Assembly (NCBI RefSeq): GCF_033441515.1
Contig: NZ_JAWQJT010000002.1
Span: forward strand, 930,001 to 994,000
Direction of reading: 5' to 3'
Source of the DNA: Amycolatopsis solani
GTDB taxonomy: Bacteria; Actinomycetota; Actinomycetes; Mycobacteriales; Pseudonocardiaceae
Length of the DNA: 64,000 nucleotides
Part shown: piece by piece, positions 56,135-64,000 of the stretch
Layout of the letters: each line of letters starts with the position of its first letter
Numbering within the stretch: position 1 is the stretch's first letter
The notes under the pieces: model-generated
The model's input: the letters and a program-made list of their open reading frames with translations, nothing else
Told to the model about the DNA's origin: nothing
Databases searched by the model: none
Position numbers and translations under genes: made by a program

Positions 56135-56922
56135 GGGATGGCGCGCCAGTCGTCGCCGGGCTCGGGGAAGATGCCTTCGGCGAGCAGCAGGTCGGTGCGT
56201 TCGGCGAGGGCGCGGATCTCGAAGCGGGTGATGTGCTCGGCCAGGGTCTCGCCGAGTTCGCCGTCGAGCTCGGAACGCAGTTTGCGCAGCTTCTCGACGG
56301 TGTCCGGCGGCACCGGCTCGCCGATCCAGCCCCACAGCACGGTGCGCAGCTTCGGGTCGGTGTGCAGGCAGATGCCGTGGTCGACGCCGTAGACCCGGCC
56401 GTCGACGCCGGGCAGTAGGTGCCCGCCCTTGCGGTCGGTGTTGTTGACGACGATGTCGAGCACGGCGAGGTCGCGCAGCCCGGGGTGGTCGGCGTGGGCC
56501 AGCACCGCAGGCTCGCCGTCGCGGTCGTGGGCGTGCAGCACCGGGCGCCAGCCGTCGGGCAGCTCGGCGGGCGGGAGGACCTCGACGAGGTCGTCCTCGG
56601 TGGTTTCGATCCACAGCTGGACCATGCCGGGACCGAACGGCCCGTCGCGCAGCACGGTCGGCGGGATCGCGCCGAGGCCGGTGGCGTCGGCGATGATCGC
56701 GGTGGCGACCTCGCGCCCGGCCAGCGTGCCGTCGGGGAAGTCCCACAGCGGCCGCTCCCCCGACACCGGCTTGTACACGACCCGGCCGGTGACGCCGTCG
56801 AGCTCGATGGCGCAGAACAGGGTGACGTTGGAGGCGTCCACCAGCCGTCCCTCGACGTCGATGCGGCCGCGGGTGACCAGCTCGCGCGACGCCGGGTCGG
56901 CCGGGTCGGGGGTGGGGACCAT
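56119..56922 (-). CDS. SCO1664-family protein (PI3/4-kinase-like fold)
   Basis: A 267-residue actinobacterial protein: LFCAIELDGVTGRVVYKPVSGERPLWDF (ATP-binding Lys in VYKP), TDRKGGHLLPGVDGRVYGVDHGICLHTD (catalytic and metal motifs). The pattern is that of the PI3/4-kinase-like SCO1664 family found beside DUF3090 in Actinobacteria, often near the mycothiol ligase gene mshC, which is not in this window. The ATG is 2 nt from the DUF3090 stop. Confidence 0.9.
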   Translation of the reverse strand: MVPTPDPADPASRELVTRGRIDVEGRLVDASNVTLFCAIELDGVTGRVVYKPVSGERPLWDFPDGTLAGREVATAIIADATGLGAIPPTVLRDGPFGPGMVQLWIETTEDDLVEVLPPAELPDGWRPVLHAHDRDGEPAVLAHADHPGLRDLAVLDIVVNNTDRKGGHLLPGVDGRVYGVDHGICLHTDPKLRTVLWGWIGEPVPPDTVEKLRKLRSELDGELGETLAEHITRFEIRALAERTDLLLAEGIFPEPGDDWRAIPWPLF

Positions 56923-56924
56923 GG

Positions 56925-57500
56925 TCAGTCTTCGTCCGCGTCGGTCTCGCGCCGGTAGCCGTTCTGCCGGGGGCAGATGTGGCCGGCCGGGTCGAGCGGC
57001 TCGCCGCACAGCGGGCACGGCTTGCGGCCGGCGTTGACGACGCGGTCGGCTCGTTCGGCGAAGGCGCGGGCGGCGGCCGGGCTGAGGAAGACGCGGACGG
57101 CGTCCGGGCCCTCCTCGGTGTCGTCGAGCACGACCGTTTCGTCGACCTCGCCCTCGGTGATGGCGAGCAGCTCGATGACGACGGCGCTGCTGTCGGCGTC
57201 CCAGCCGAGGCCCATGGTGCCGACGCGGAACTCCTCCTCGACCGGCACGGTGAGGGGATCGAGGTCGACGAGGTCGTCCGGGGCGTCATCGGGGACGTCG
57301 GCACCGAACCGGCTGGCGACCTCTTCGAGCAGCGAGCTGAGGCGCTCCGCGAGGACGACGACCTGCTGCTTTTCGATCGTGACGCTGATGGTGCGCACGT
57401 CCTCGGAAGCTTGCAGGTAGAACGTGCGATCGCCGGGCTCGCCGACGGTGCCGGCGACGAACCGATCCGGCTGGCGGAAGACGTGGATTACGCGAGACAT
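56925..57500 (-). CDS. DUF3090 family protein
   Basis: A 191-residue protein. IHVFRQPDRFVAGTVGEPGDRTFYLQ opens the family domain, AVVIELLAITEGE follows, and the C-terminus has a zinc ribbon (CPLCGEPLDPAGHICP). Function unknown; it partners the SCO1664-type kinase just downstream. The start at 57500 is preferred over 57539. It is divergent from the S9 peptidase gene over 76 nt. Confidence 0.92.
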   Translation of the reverse strand: MSRVIHVFRQPDRFVAGTVGEPGDRTFYLQASEDVRTISVTIEKQQVVVLAERLSSLLEEVASRFGADVPDDAPDDLVDLDPLTVPVEEEFRVGTMGLGWDADSSAVVIELLAITEGEVDETVVLDDTEEGPDAVRVFLSPAAARAFAERADRVVNAGRKPCPLCGEPLDPAGHICPRQNGYRRETDADED

Positions 57501-57576
57501 AGCACCGTCGACCCTAGGCCACGGCGGCATGATCGGCATCCGCCGCCCCTGGTTCGCGGGCCGCTAGCCTCTGGGG

Positions 57577-59493
57577 GTGTCTCGGATCTCCCCGTACGGA
57601 ACCTGGTCTTCGCCCATCACCGCCGCCGAGGTGGCCGCCGCCGGCGGCGGCCCGCAGTGGCTCGACGTCGTCGGGGACGAGGTGTGGTGGGCCGAGGCGC
57701 GGCCCGGTGAGCAGGGGCGGGTCGCGCTGGTGAAGGCCGTTCCCGGCGGGACGGAGGACGTCCTGCCGGCACCGTGGAACGTCCGCAACCGGCTGCACGA
57801 GTACGGCGGGCGGCCGTGGGCGGTCACCGGCGGTGTCGTGGTGTTCACGCACTGGGTGGATCAGCGGGTTTACGCGCTGAGCGAAACCGGTGTGGTGCCG
57901 CTGACACCGGAGCCCGCCGAGCCGCAGGGCGTCCGGTACGGGGACCTGCGGGCCGGGCGGCCGGGTGAGGTGTGGGCGGTGCGGGAGCGCGCCACCGGGC
58001 CGCGGCCGACGGACGTCGAGCGGGAACTCGTCGCGATCGCGGTCGACGGTGGCGGGGAGCGGGTGCTGGCCGCGAGCCACCGGTTCCTGACCGTGGCGAA
58101 GCTGTCCCCGGACGGGCGGCACGCGGCCTGGTTCGGCTGGGACCACCCGGCGATGCCGTGGGACGGGACCGAGCTGTGCGTGGCCCCGGTCGCCGCGGAC
58201 GGGTCGTTCGGGCCGCACGAGGTGCTGGCCGGCGGCGCGGACGTCTCGGTCTGCCAGGTCGAGTGGGAGACGTCGTCGGCGTTGCTGGCGCTGCTGGACC
58301 CGGACGGCTGGTGGAACCTGCACCGGGTCGGCCTGGACGGCTCGGTGGTGAACCTCGCGCCGGTGGAGCGGGAGCTGGGCGGGCCGCTGTGGAAGGCGGG
58401 CTCGCGCTGGTTCGCCCCGCTGGGCGGCGGGCGGCACGCGGTGCTGGCGGGCGGCCGGCTGGCGGTGCTCGACGAGGCCGACGGCTCGGTGACGCCGCTC
58501 GGCGAGGAGCTGACGGCGTGGTCGTCGACGGGGTTCGCCCCCTTCGGTGACGGGTTCGCCGGCGTCGCCGCGGGTCCGGTGCGGGAAGCGGCGGTGGTGC
58601 ACGTGAGCGGTTCGGCGGTCACGGAGCTGACGTCGCCGCCGGAGGCGCCGTCGGAGTACCTGCCGGTGCCGCAGGAGCGGGTGATCACGACCGCGGACGG
58701 CGACGAGGTGCCGGTGGTGCTGTACCGGCCGGCGAACCCGGCGTTCGAGGCGCCCGAGGGTGAGCTGCCGCCGTTGCTGGTGCAGGTCCACGGCGGGCCG
58801 ACCGGGCAGCACTTCCCGGTGCTGGACCTGGAGATCGCGTACTTCACCAGCCGCGGCATCGCGGTGGCGGCGGTGAACTACGGCGGGTCGACCGGGTTCG
58901 GGCGGGCCTACCGGGAGCGGCTGCGCGAGCAGTGGGGCGTGGTGGACGTGGCCGACTGCGTGGCGGTGGCCGAGGCATTGGTGGCGGCCGGGCTGGCCGA
59001 CGGTGAGCGGCTGGCGATCCGCGGCGGCAGCGCGGGCGGGTTCACCGCGGCTGCGTCGCTGACCACGACGAAGACGTACCGGGCGGGCACGGTGATGTAC
59101 CCGGTGCTGGACCTGGCCGGGTGGACCGGGACCGGGGGCGACACGCACGACTTCGAGTCGCGGTACCTGGACGGGCTGGTCGGGCCGCTGCCGTCGGCGA
59201 AGCAGCGTTACCTCGAGCGGTCGCCGCTGGCGAACGCCGGGACGCTGGCCGGGCCGGTGCTGTTCCAGCAGGGCCTGGAAGACCGGATCTGCCCGCCGGA
59301 GCAGGCGGACCGGTTCGTGGCCGGGCTGGCCGGCCGTGGCATCCCGTACGCCTACCAGCGCTTCCCCGGTGAGCAGCACGGGTTCCGGCAGGCGGCGACG
59401 ATCGTGGCGGCGCTGGAGGCGGAGCTGTCGTTCTACGGTCAGGTGCTGGGCTTCGAGACGCCGGGTGTGCCGCGGCTGGAGCTGTCCCGGTGA
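57577..59493 (+). CDS. S9 prolyl oligopeptidase-family serine peptidase
   Basis: A 638-residue protein: an N-terminal beta-propeller (about 1-380) and a C-terminal alpha/beta-hydrolase domain with LLVQVHGGPTGQHFP, the nucleophile in AIRGGSAGGFTAA, the Asp in GLEDRICPPEQ and the His in GEQHGFRQA. Cytosolic; it cleaves short peptides or acyl-peptides. GTG start; TAGCCT lies 8 nt upstream. It is coupled to the LD-carboxypeptidase gene by GTGA. Confidence 0.94.
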   Translation: MSRISPYGTWSSPITAAEVAAAGGGPQWLDVVGDEVWWAEARPGEQGRVALVKAVPGGTEDVLPAPWNVRNRLHEYGGRPWAVTGGVVVFTHWVDQRVYALSETGVVPLTPEPAEPQGVRYGDLRAGRPGEVWAVRERATGPRPTDVERELVAIAVDGGGERVLAASHRFLTVAKLSPDGRHAAWFGWDHPAMPWDGTELCVAPVAADGSFGPHEVLAGGADVSVCQVEWETSSALLALLDPDGWWNLHRVGLDGSVVNLAPVERELGGPLWKAGSRWFAPLGGGRHAVLAGGRLAVLDEADGSVTPLGEELTAWSSTGFAPFGDGFAGVAAGPVREAAVVHVSGSAVTELTSPPEAPSEYLPVPQERVITTADGDEVPVVLYRPANPAFEAPEGELPPLLVQVHGGPTGQHFPVLDLEIAYFTSRGIAVAAVNYGGSTGFGRAYRERLREQWGVVDVADCVAVAEALVAAGLADGERLAIRGGSAGGFTAAASLTTTKTYRAGTVMYPVLDLAGWTGTGGDTHDFESRYLDGLVGPLPSAKQRYLERSPLANAGTLAGPVLFQQGLEDRICPPEQADRFVAGLAGRGIPYAYQRFPGEQHGFRQAATIVAALEAELSFYGQVLGFETPGVPRLELSR

Positions 59494-60389
59494 GGCCGCC
59501 GCGGTTGCGGGCCGGCGACACGCTGGCGCTGGTGGCGCCGTCCGGGCCGGTGCCGGCGGACCTGCTGGAGAAGGCGCTGCCGGTGCTGAGCGGCTGGGGT
59601 GTCGAGGTGCGGGTCGGGCCGTGCGTGCGTGCTTCGCCCGGATCGCCGCCGTACCTGTCCGGTTCGGACGCGGCGCGGGCCGCGGAGTTCACCGAGGCGT
59701 GGCTCGACCCCGGCGTGCGCTGCGTGCTGGCGGCGCGGGGCGGGTACGGGGCGCAGCGGATGCTGGGCCTGGTGGACTGGGCGGCGTTGCGGGACGCGGG
59801 CCCGAAGGTGCTGGCCGGGTCTTCGGACGTCACGGCGCTGCACCGGGCGGTGGACGTCCACTTGGGACTGTCCAGTTTGTTCTCCCCGATGCCGGCGAGC
59901 GTGCTGTTCGACGACTTCGCGGTCGAGCACCTGCGGCGGGCGTTGTTCGAGCCCGAGCGGAACCTCGTCGTCCGCGGTGGCGCCGCGTTGGTGCCGGGGC
60001 GGGCATCGGGGGTGCTGACGGGCGGGAACCTGTCGTTGCTGGCGTCGGGGCTGGGAACGCCGGAGGCGGGTTCGGCGCGTGATGCGGTGGTGCTGCTGGA
60101 GGACGTGACGGAGAGCGTGTACCGGCTGGACCGGATGCTGACGCAGCTGCTGCGCGCGGGCTGGTTCGACGGCGTCCGCGGGATCGTGCTGGGCTCGTGG
60201 GCGGCGTGCGGCGACCCGGCGGAGGTGCGTTCGCTGCTGCTGGAGCGGCTGGGGCCGCTGGGGGTGCCGGTGGTCGAGGAGTTCGGGTTCGGGCACGTGG
60301 CGTCGTCGCCCACGGTGCCGCTGGGCGTGCCGGTGACGCTGGACGCGGACCTGGGGACGCTGACGTTCGACTCCCCCGCGCTGACATGA
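59490..60389 (+). CDS. LD-carboxypeptidase (S66, LdcA/MccF family)
   Basis: A 299-residue S66 peptidase: LALVAPSGPVP at the start, CVLAARGGYGAQRMLGLVDW, nucleophile Ser in LAGSSDVTAL (usually GYSD), Glu in LLEDVTES and His in FGFGHVASSPTVPLG. It trims muropeptides or hydrolyses a peptide-nucleotide antibiotic. GTG start overlapping the S9 peptidase stop (GTGA). The pair suggests recycling of peptides or cell wall fragments. Confidence 0.93.
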   Translation: MRPPRLRAGDTLALVAPSGPVPADLLEKALPVLSGWGVEVRVGPCVRASPGSPPYLSGSDAARAAEFTEAWLDPGVRCVLAARGGYGAQRMLGLVDWAALRDAGPKVLAGSSDVTALHRAVDVHLGLSSLFSPMPASVLFDDFAVEHLRRALFEPERNLVVRGGAALVPGRASGVLTGGNLSLLASGLGTPEAGSARDAVVLLEDVTESVYRLDRMLTQLLRAGWFDGVRGIVLGSWAACGDPAEVRSLLLERLGPLGVPVVEEFGFGHVASSPTVPLGVPVTLDADLGTLTFDSPALT

Positions 60390-60787
60390 CCCCGGAAGAG
60401 GCACGCTCCCGCTTCGCGGCGGCACGGGTGGCGCGGCTGGCGACGGTGTCGGCGGCGGGGGTCCCGCACCTGGTGCCGGTGACGTTCGCGGTGCGCGGCG
60501 AGTCCGTGGTGTTCGCGGTGGACCACAAACCGAAGTCGACGACGTCGCTGCGGCGGCTGCGCAACATCGCGGAGAACCCGGCGGTGTGCTTCCTGGCCGA
60601 CGGCTACGACGAGGACTGGTCGCGGCTGTGGTGGGCCCGCGCGGACGGCACCGCGCGGGTACTGCCGCCGGGTGCCGAGCCGGTGTCATGGCTGGTGGCG
60701 AAGTACGCGCAGTACCGTGAGCGCCCGCCGGAGCACGCGGTGGTGGTGACTTCGGTCCACACCTGGCGTGGCTGGACCGGGTCGTGA
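60386..60787 (+). CDS. PPOX-class F420/FMN-dependent enzyme
   Basis: A 133-residue split-barrel protein: FAAARVARLATVSAAGVPHLVPVTF, VVFAVDHKPKST, LRNIAENPAVCFLADGYDEDW. This matches the TIGR03668-type F420-dependent group (Rv0121c-like). ATGA overlap with the LD-carboxypeptidase gene. Its stop is inside the palindromic terminator. Confidence 0.9.
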   Translation: MTPEEARSRFAAARVARLATVSAAGVPHLVPVTFAVRGESVVFAVDHKPKSTTSLRRLRNIAENPAVCFLADGYDEDWSRLWWARADGTARVLPPGAEPVSWLVAKYAQYRERPPEHAVVVTSVHTWRGWTGS

Positions 60788-60826
60788 GTGTTCAGTCGGG
60801 TTCTAACCCGCCTGAACACTCACGAC
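60781..60826. terminator. Palindromic terminator after the PPOX gene
   Basis: A 22-bp stem (60781-60802 with 60805-60826), one T-C mismatch (60796/60811), a 2-nt loop and CGTGAGTG/CACTCACG arms. The TGA of the PPOX gene (60785-60787) lies in the left arm. It ends 17 nt before the mptB stop. Confidence 0.88.
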
Positions 60827-60843
60827 CCGGGCGTGCGCGAAAG

Positions 60844-62379
60844 TCAGTCGCGGAGGAACTTCTCCGGGCGGCGCCAGGCGTCGATGATGCCCAGCGGGTC
60901 GGGGCGCAGCAGGGACGCCGCCGAGTAGAGGCTGGCCACCACGACCAGGGCGATGAACCACCAGTCGTAGAGGGCCTGCTCGCCGGTCGGGTAGTACACC
61001 AGCGTCACGAACACCGACACGGCCACCACCAGCGCCAGGTGCCGCGGCTGCCACTTGAACGCCGACAGGAGCACGAAACCCCAGGTCAGGTACCACGGCA
61101 GGGTCGGCGGCATGAGGATCGCCACCGCGAGCAGCGAGATGCCCGCGCGGTAGACGGCCTCGGTGCCGCCGCCGCGGCCGAGCCACCACTGGCGGACGCC
61201 GAACGCGATCAGCAGCAGCATGCCCGCCGCGCGGGCGACCGTGACGAACGGCGAGACCTGGACGTCCACGACCAGGTGGACCAGGTTGTAGAACACCTCA
61301 CCGATGCCGGTCGGGATGTTGAGCCAGTTCGCGATGAGCTGCGGGGCCTTGAGCCCGGACCACCAGCCCATGTTCAGCGAGCCCAGCGAGATCCACGTGC
61401 CCGCGACGAACACCGGCAGGAACAGGCCCACCGAAGCCGCGCCGGCGCGCAGGAAGTTGCGGACCTTCGACTCGCCTTCGAGGTGGTTGGCCCACATCCA
61501 GACGATGAACGGCAGCGCGATCGCGGCCGTCGGCTTGATCAGCATGCCGACCGTCACCAGCACGACCGCGAGGACGTGCTTGCGTTCCAGCGCGGCGAGG
61601 ACGCCGATGGTGAGGAACGCGAGCATCATCAGGTCGTTGTGCGGGCCGCCGAAGAGGTGGATCACCATCATCGGGCTGGCCACCGCGAGCCACAGCGCGA
61701 CCGGGAGCTTGCCGCCGAGGTGCTTGACCAGCCGCGGGAGCGCCCACAGCGTGCCCGCGAGGCCCGCCAGCAGCACGACGCGCATCAGGATGACGCCGAG
61801 GATCATGTTGTCGCCGGTGGTGGCGACGACGCCCTTGGAGATCAGCAGGAACAGCGGCCCGTACGGCGCCGGCGTGGTCTGCCAGAGCGGGTGGACGTTC
61901 TGCACGACGTTCGGCAGCACGTCGAGCTCGGCGGGGCCGTTGGCGTAGGGGTCGAGCCCGTAGAGCAGCTGGGCGCCCTGGCCGAGGTAGGAGAAGACGT
62001 CGCGGGTGAACAGCGGCGGCGAGATGAGCAGCGGCGCCATCCAGCAGCCGGCGGCGACCAGGATCGGGCGGCTGCCGATGCGCCCGGCCAGCACGTAGCG
62101 GCCGAGGCGGACCCAGGCCCACACCACGAGGCCGAAGCCGGTGTAGAGCACGGCGTTGGCGAGCATGCGCCCGTGGCCGTAGCGGATCCACGAGAGCGGG
62201 CCGTGGCCGAGCACGGGATCGTTGATCAGGATGCCGCCCGCACCGAAGGCGGCGAGCATCAGCAGGGTGCTCCCGACGGTGCCCATCGCGATCGTCCGGT
62301 ACGGGAATCGCGAGGGCACGCGGAGCCGCTCGGCCAGTCCGGCCGAGGGCGTCTGTGCGGGGTCGGTGGTGGTCGCCAT
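60844..62379 (-). CDS. mptB: MptB-like alpha-1,6-mannosyltransferase (polyprenol phosphomannose-dependent)
   Basis: A 511-residue GT-C enzyme with 12 or more helices. The family start (FGAGGILINDPVLGHGPLSWIRYGHGR) and the periplasmic DVFSYLGQGAQLLYGLDPYANGP with FGGPHNDLMM match MptB of Corynebacteriales/Pseudonocardiales lipomannan synthesis. It elongates the mannan backbone using the lipid donor made by Ppm1 (9400-10167). The ATG at 62379 fits the first helix; the upstream open frame is not coding. Confidence 0.85.
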   Translation of the reverse strand: MATTTDPAQTPSAGLAERLRVPSRFPYRTIAMGTVGSTLLMLAAFGAGGILINDPVLGHGPLSWIRYGHGRMLANAVLYTGFGLVVWAWVRLGRYVLAGRIGSRPILVAAGCWMAPLLISPPLFTRDVFSYLGQGAQLLYGLDPYANGPAELDVLPNVVQNVHPLWQTTPAPYGPLFLLISKGVVATTGDNMILGVILMRVVLLAGLAGTLWALPRLVKHLGGKLPVALWLAVASPMMVIHLFGGPHNDLMMLAFLTIGVLAALERKHVLAVVLVTVGMLIKPTAAIALPFIVWMWANHLEGESKVRNFLRAGAASVGLFLPVFVAGTWISLGSLNMGWWSGLKAPQLIANWLNIPTGIGEVFYNLVHLVVDVQVSPFVTVARAAGMLLLIAFGVRQWWLGRGGGTEAVYRAGISLLAVAILMPPTLPWYLTWGFVLLSAFKWQPRHLALVVAVSVFVTLVYYPTGEQALYDWWFIALVVVASLYSAASLLRPDPLGIIDAWRRPEKFLRD

Positions 62380-62702
62380 TTCCGTTCGGAGATTACACAC
62401 CGCGCTCGGGCGGGGTTCCCGCAGTGTCAGGTTTCCGGCGGCCCGGCCCGGATCGGCGCTGGGAGGTCCGGTCCTCGTGGCGGGTGGCGATGCCGGCGCC
62501 GGACGCGGCAGGGCTCCGGCGGTGTCCGAGACGGTGCGGGCCGGTCTGGGCGGGCTCCGGCGGCATTCGGCCCGGCTGCAGCGGCGTTCGGACGGCGCGC
62601 GGCCGGTTCTGGCTGGCTCCGGCGGCGTCCGTGGTGCGGCCCCGGCCCGAGGTGGCGGCACTGCGGTGGCAAGCGCGGCACCGGTGGGGGCGGGCGGGGC
62701 GG
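62380..62702. other. GC-rich non-coding stretch with two degenerate repeats
   Basis: These 323 nt carry no supported gene. TGTAAT about 12 nt ahead of the mptB ATG may be its -10 box. A motif of the form GGCCGGT-CTGG-GGCTCCGGCGGC recurs about 61 nt apart (near 62543 and 62604), which suggests duplication or decayed sequence. Confidence 0.5.
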
Positions 62703-64000
62703 TCAGCTTCCGACGGTGCGGCGCTGGGCCGTGCCGCCGGGCAGGGCGGCCAGCAGGGACTTCGTGTAGTCGTGGTGCGGGTCGAGCAGGACCTGTTCCA
62801 CGGTCCCCGTTTCGACCAGCTCGCCGCGGTACATCACGGCGACGCGGTCGGCGATGTTCCAGGCCAGGCCCAGGTCGTGGGTGATCACCAGCGCGGCCAG
62901 GCCGAGCTCGCGGCGCAGCCGCAGCAGCAGGGCGAGGATCTCGCCGCGGACCGACGCGTCCAGCGACGCGACCGGCTCGTCGGCCACCAGCACCGACGGT
63001 TCCAGTGCGAGCGCGCCGGCGATGACGACGCGCTGGCGCTGGCCGCCGGAGAGCTGGTGCGGGAGGCGGTCGGCGTACTTCTCCGCCGGTCGCAGTTCTG
63101 CGGCCTCCAGCGCCCGGTGGACGACTTCGCGCTCGTCGGCCAGCTTGTGGATCCGCGGGCCTTCCGCGACGGCCTCGTACACCGTGTGAGCCGGGTTCAA
63201 CGCGCTCGTCGGGTCCTGCAGCACCAGCTGGACCTGCCGCCGGTACGCCTTGAGGCCCGCCCCGCCCGAAGGCACCGGCTTGCCGTCGAAGCGGACCACG
63301 CCGGAGTCCGGTTTCTGCAGGCCGAGCAGGGTGCGGGCGAGGGTGGTCTTGCCGGAGCCGGACTGCCCGACCAGCGCCACGATCTCGTCGCGCGCCACCG
63401 TGAGGTCGACCCCGGCGACGGCGTCGATCCGCTTGCCGGTGCGGTCGCGGAAGGACACGCGCAGCTTCTCCGCGGCCAGCAGCGGCTCACCCGCCACCCG
63501 TTCCGGCGGTTCGGGGGGCAGCGGGGTGCTGGTGGCCGGGGCGAACCGGGACACCGGGTCGCCGACCGTCGGGAACGCCGCCGCGAGCGCCCGCGTGTGC
63601 TCGTGCCGGGGTGCGCCCATGACCTCGGCGCTGGGGCCTTCCTCGACGATCCGCCCGTCGTACATCACCGCGATGCGCTCGCAGGTCGAGGCGAGCACGG
63701 ACAGGTCGTGGCTGATCATGATCAGGCCGATGTCCTGCTCGGCGACCAGCCGCGAGAGCAGCGCGAGGACCTGGGCCTGGACGATGACGTCCAGCGCCGT
63801 GGTGGGTTCGTCGGCGATGATCAGCCGCGGCGAGCAGGCCAGCGCCATCGCGATCATGACGCGCTGCTTCTGCCCGCCGGACAGTTCGTGGGGGTAGGCG
63901 CCGGCCCGGCCCGGGGGCAGGTCGACCTGGGTGAGCAGTTCGGCGACGCGGGCGTCGACCTCCGCGTCGGTCAGCGCCTTGCCGGACGGCGGGTGCAGCC
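62703..64000 (-). CDS. Peptide ABC transporter ATPase with two ATP-binding domains (5' end outside window)
   Basis: The frame is open to the window edge; 432 residues are visible. The first domain's end has [34 protein letters not shown] and ISHDLSVLA. The second domain is complete: Walker [17 protein letters not shown], signature [16 protein letters not shown], Walker [32 protein letters not shown], and the oligopeptide-type C-terminus with [16 protein letters not shown]. This is a DppD-DppF fusion-type importer subunit. The permeases are expected upstream, outside the window. Confidence 0.93.
   Translation of the reverse strand, partial: LHPPSGKALTDAEVDARVAELLTQVDLPPGRAGAYPHELSGGQKQRVMIAMALACSPRLIIADEPTTALDVIVQAQVLALLSRLVAEQDIGLIMISHDLSVLASTCERIAVMYDGRIVEEGPSAEVMGAPRHEHTRALAAAFPTVGDPVSRFAPATSTPLPPEPPERVAGEPLLAAEKLRVSFRDRTGKRIDAVAGVDLTVARDEIVALVGQSGSGKTTLARTLLGLQKPDSGVVRFDGKPVPSGGAGLKAYRRQVQLVLQDPTSALNPAHTVYEAVAEGPRIHKLADEREVVHRALEAAELRPAEKYADRLPHQLSGGQRQRVVIAGALALEPSVLVADEPVASLDASVRGEILALLLRLRRELGLAALVITHDLGLAWNIADRVAVMYRGELVETGTVEQVLLDPHHDYTKSLLAALPGGTAQRRTVGS

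Noticed and set aside
62222..62884. Plus-strand open frame across mptB start and the ABC gene end
   Set aside because: It overlaps two genes with clear family motifs, and its translation is Gly/Arg/Ala low complexity.
1..64000. GC skew switch as proof of the terminus
   Set aside because: Composition changes from C-rich to G-rich near 19.2-19.7 kb on the + strand, but later segments switch again with gene direction, so the skew in this window alone proves nothing.
1..64000. CRISPR arrays, tRNA and rRNA genes
   Set aside because: Scanning for regularly spaced repeats and cloverleaf-like sequences by eye gave none. A search with covariance models would be needed to exclude a small RNA gene.

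Overview
The window is high-GC actinobacterial DNA. The gene content (RbpA, Lnt next to a separate polyprenol-phosphate-mannose synthase, MptB, DUF3090/SCO1664-type genes, GTG starts, abundant TetR and ArsR regulators) and the style of the intergenic palindromes suggest a Pseudonocardiaceae genome, most likely Amycolatopsis or a close relative. That assignment is inference from gene content. I see no rRNA, tRNA, CRISPR array or insertion sequence. The window is chromosomal and probably lies in the replication terminus, because a near-consensus actinobacterial dif site sits at 19615-19642.

Layout. 1-4.5 kb: two Ig-like surface or injection-system-associated proteins, then NarL-type regulators with a histidine kinase. 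4.6-10.2 kb: KamA radical SAM aminomutase, an amidohydrolase, and lnt-ppm1. 10.2-16 kb: methyltransferase, PIG-L deacetylase, DeoR regulator, NUDIX hydrolase, rbpA under a sigma-R-type promoter, thymidine kinase and an Atg22-like transporter. 16-19.7 kb: a resuscitation-promoting factor, a glycerophosphodiesterase, a zinc-finger protein, a tyrosine recombinase whose start lies inside a 40-bp Xer-like palindrome, and dif. 19.6-32.5 kb: AHSA1-ArsR-AHSA1 operon, SDR/TetR/AidB-like dehydrogenase, and a four-gene coupled operon (drug-type ABC ATPase, permease, SNF2 helicase, SWIM protein) with its TetR, then a P450. 32.5-42.9 kb: two separate ECF42-type sigma modules with DGPF (YCII) proteins, which share one promoter motif, with redox and regulator genes and a zinc/coiled-coil protein between them. 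43-50.4 kb: a second tyrosine recombinase, small zinc proteins, a SGNH hydrolase, a third ArsR-AHSA1 module with a VOC protein, and a flavin monooxygenase with TetR. 50.5-64 kb: MHS-type transporter, NfeD/SPFH membrane operon, DUF3097, the DUF3090-SCO1664-kinase operon, S9 peptidase-LD-carboxypeptidase-F420/FMN protein operon, mptB, and a double-ATPase peptide importer subunit cut by the window end.

Themes. (1) Cell envelope lipoglycans and lipoproteins: ppm1 makes the mannosyl donor that mptB uses, and lnt acylates lipoproteins. (2) Terminus biology: dif, a neighbouring recombinase and a Xer-like palindrome. (3) Dense local regulation: many operons are translationally coupled by ATGA/GTGA overlaps, about ten promoters place a TANNNT box 6-7 nt before the start codon (leaderless transcripts), and several operators can be read directly from inverted repeats. 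(4) Long perfect hairpins close convergent gene pairs, and in some the stop codons are part of the hairpin.
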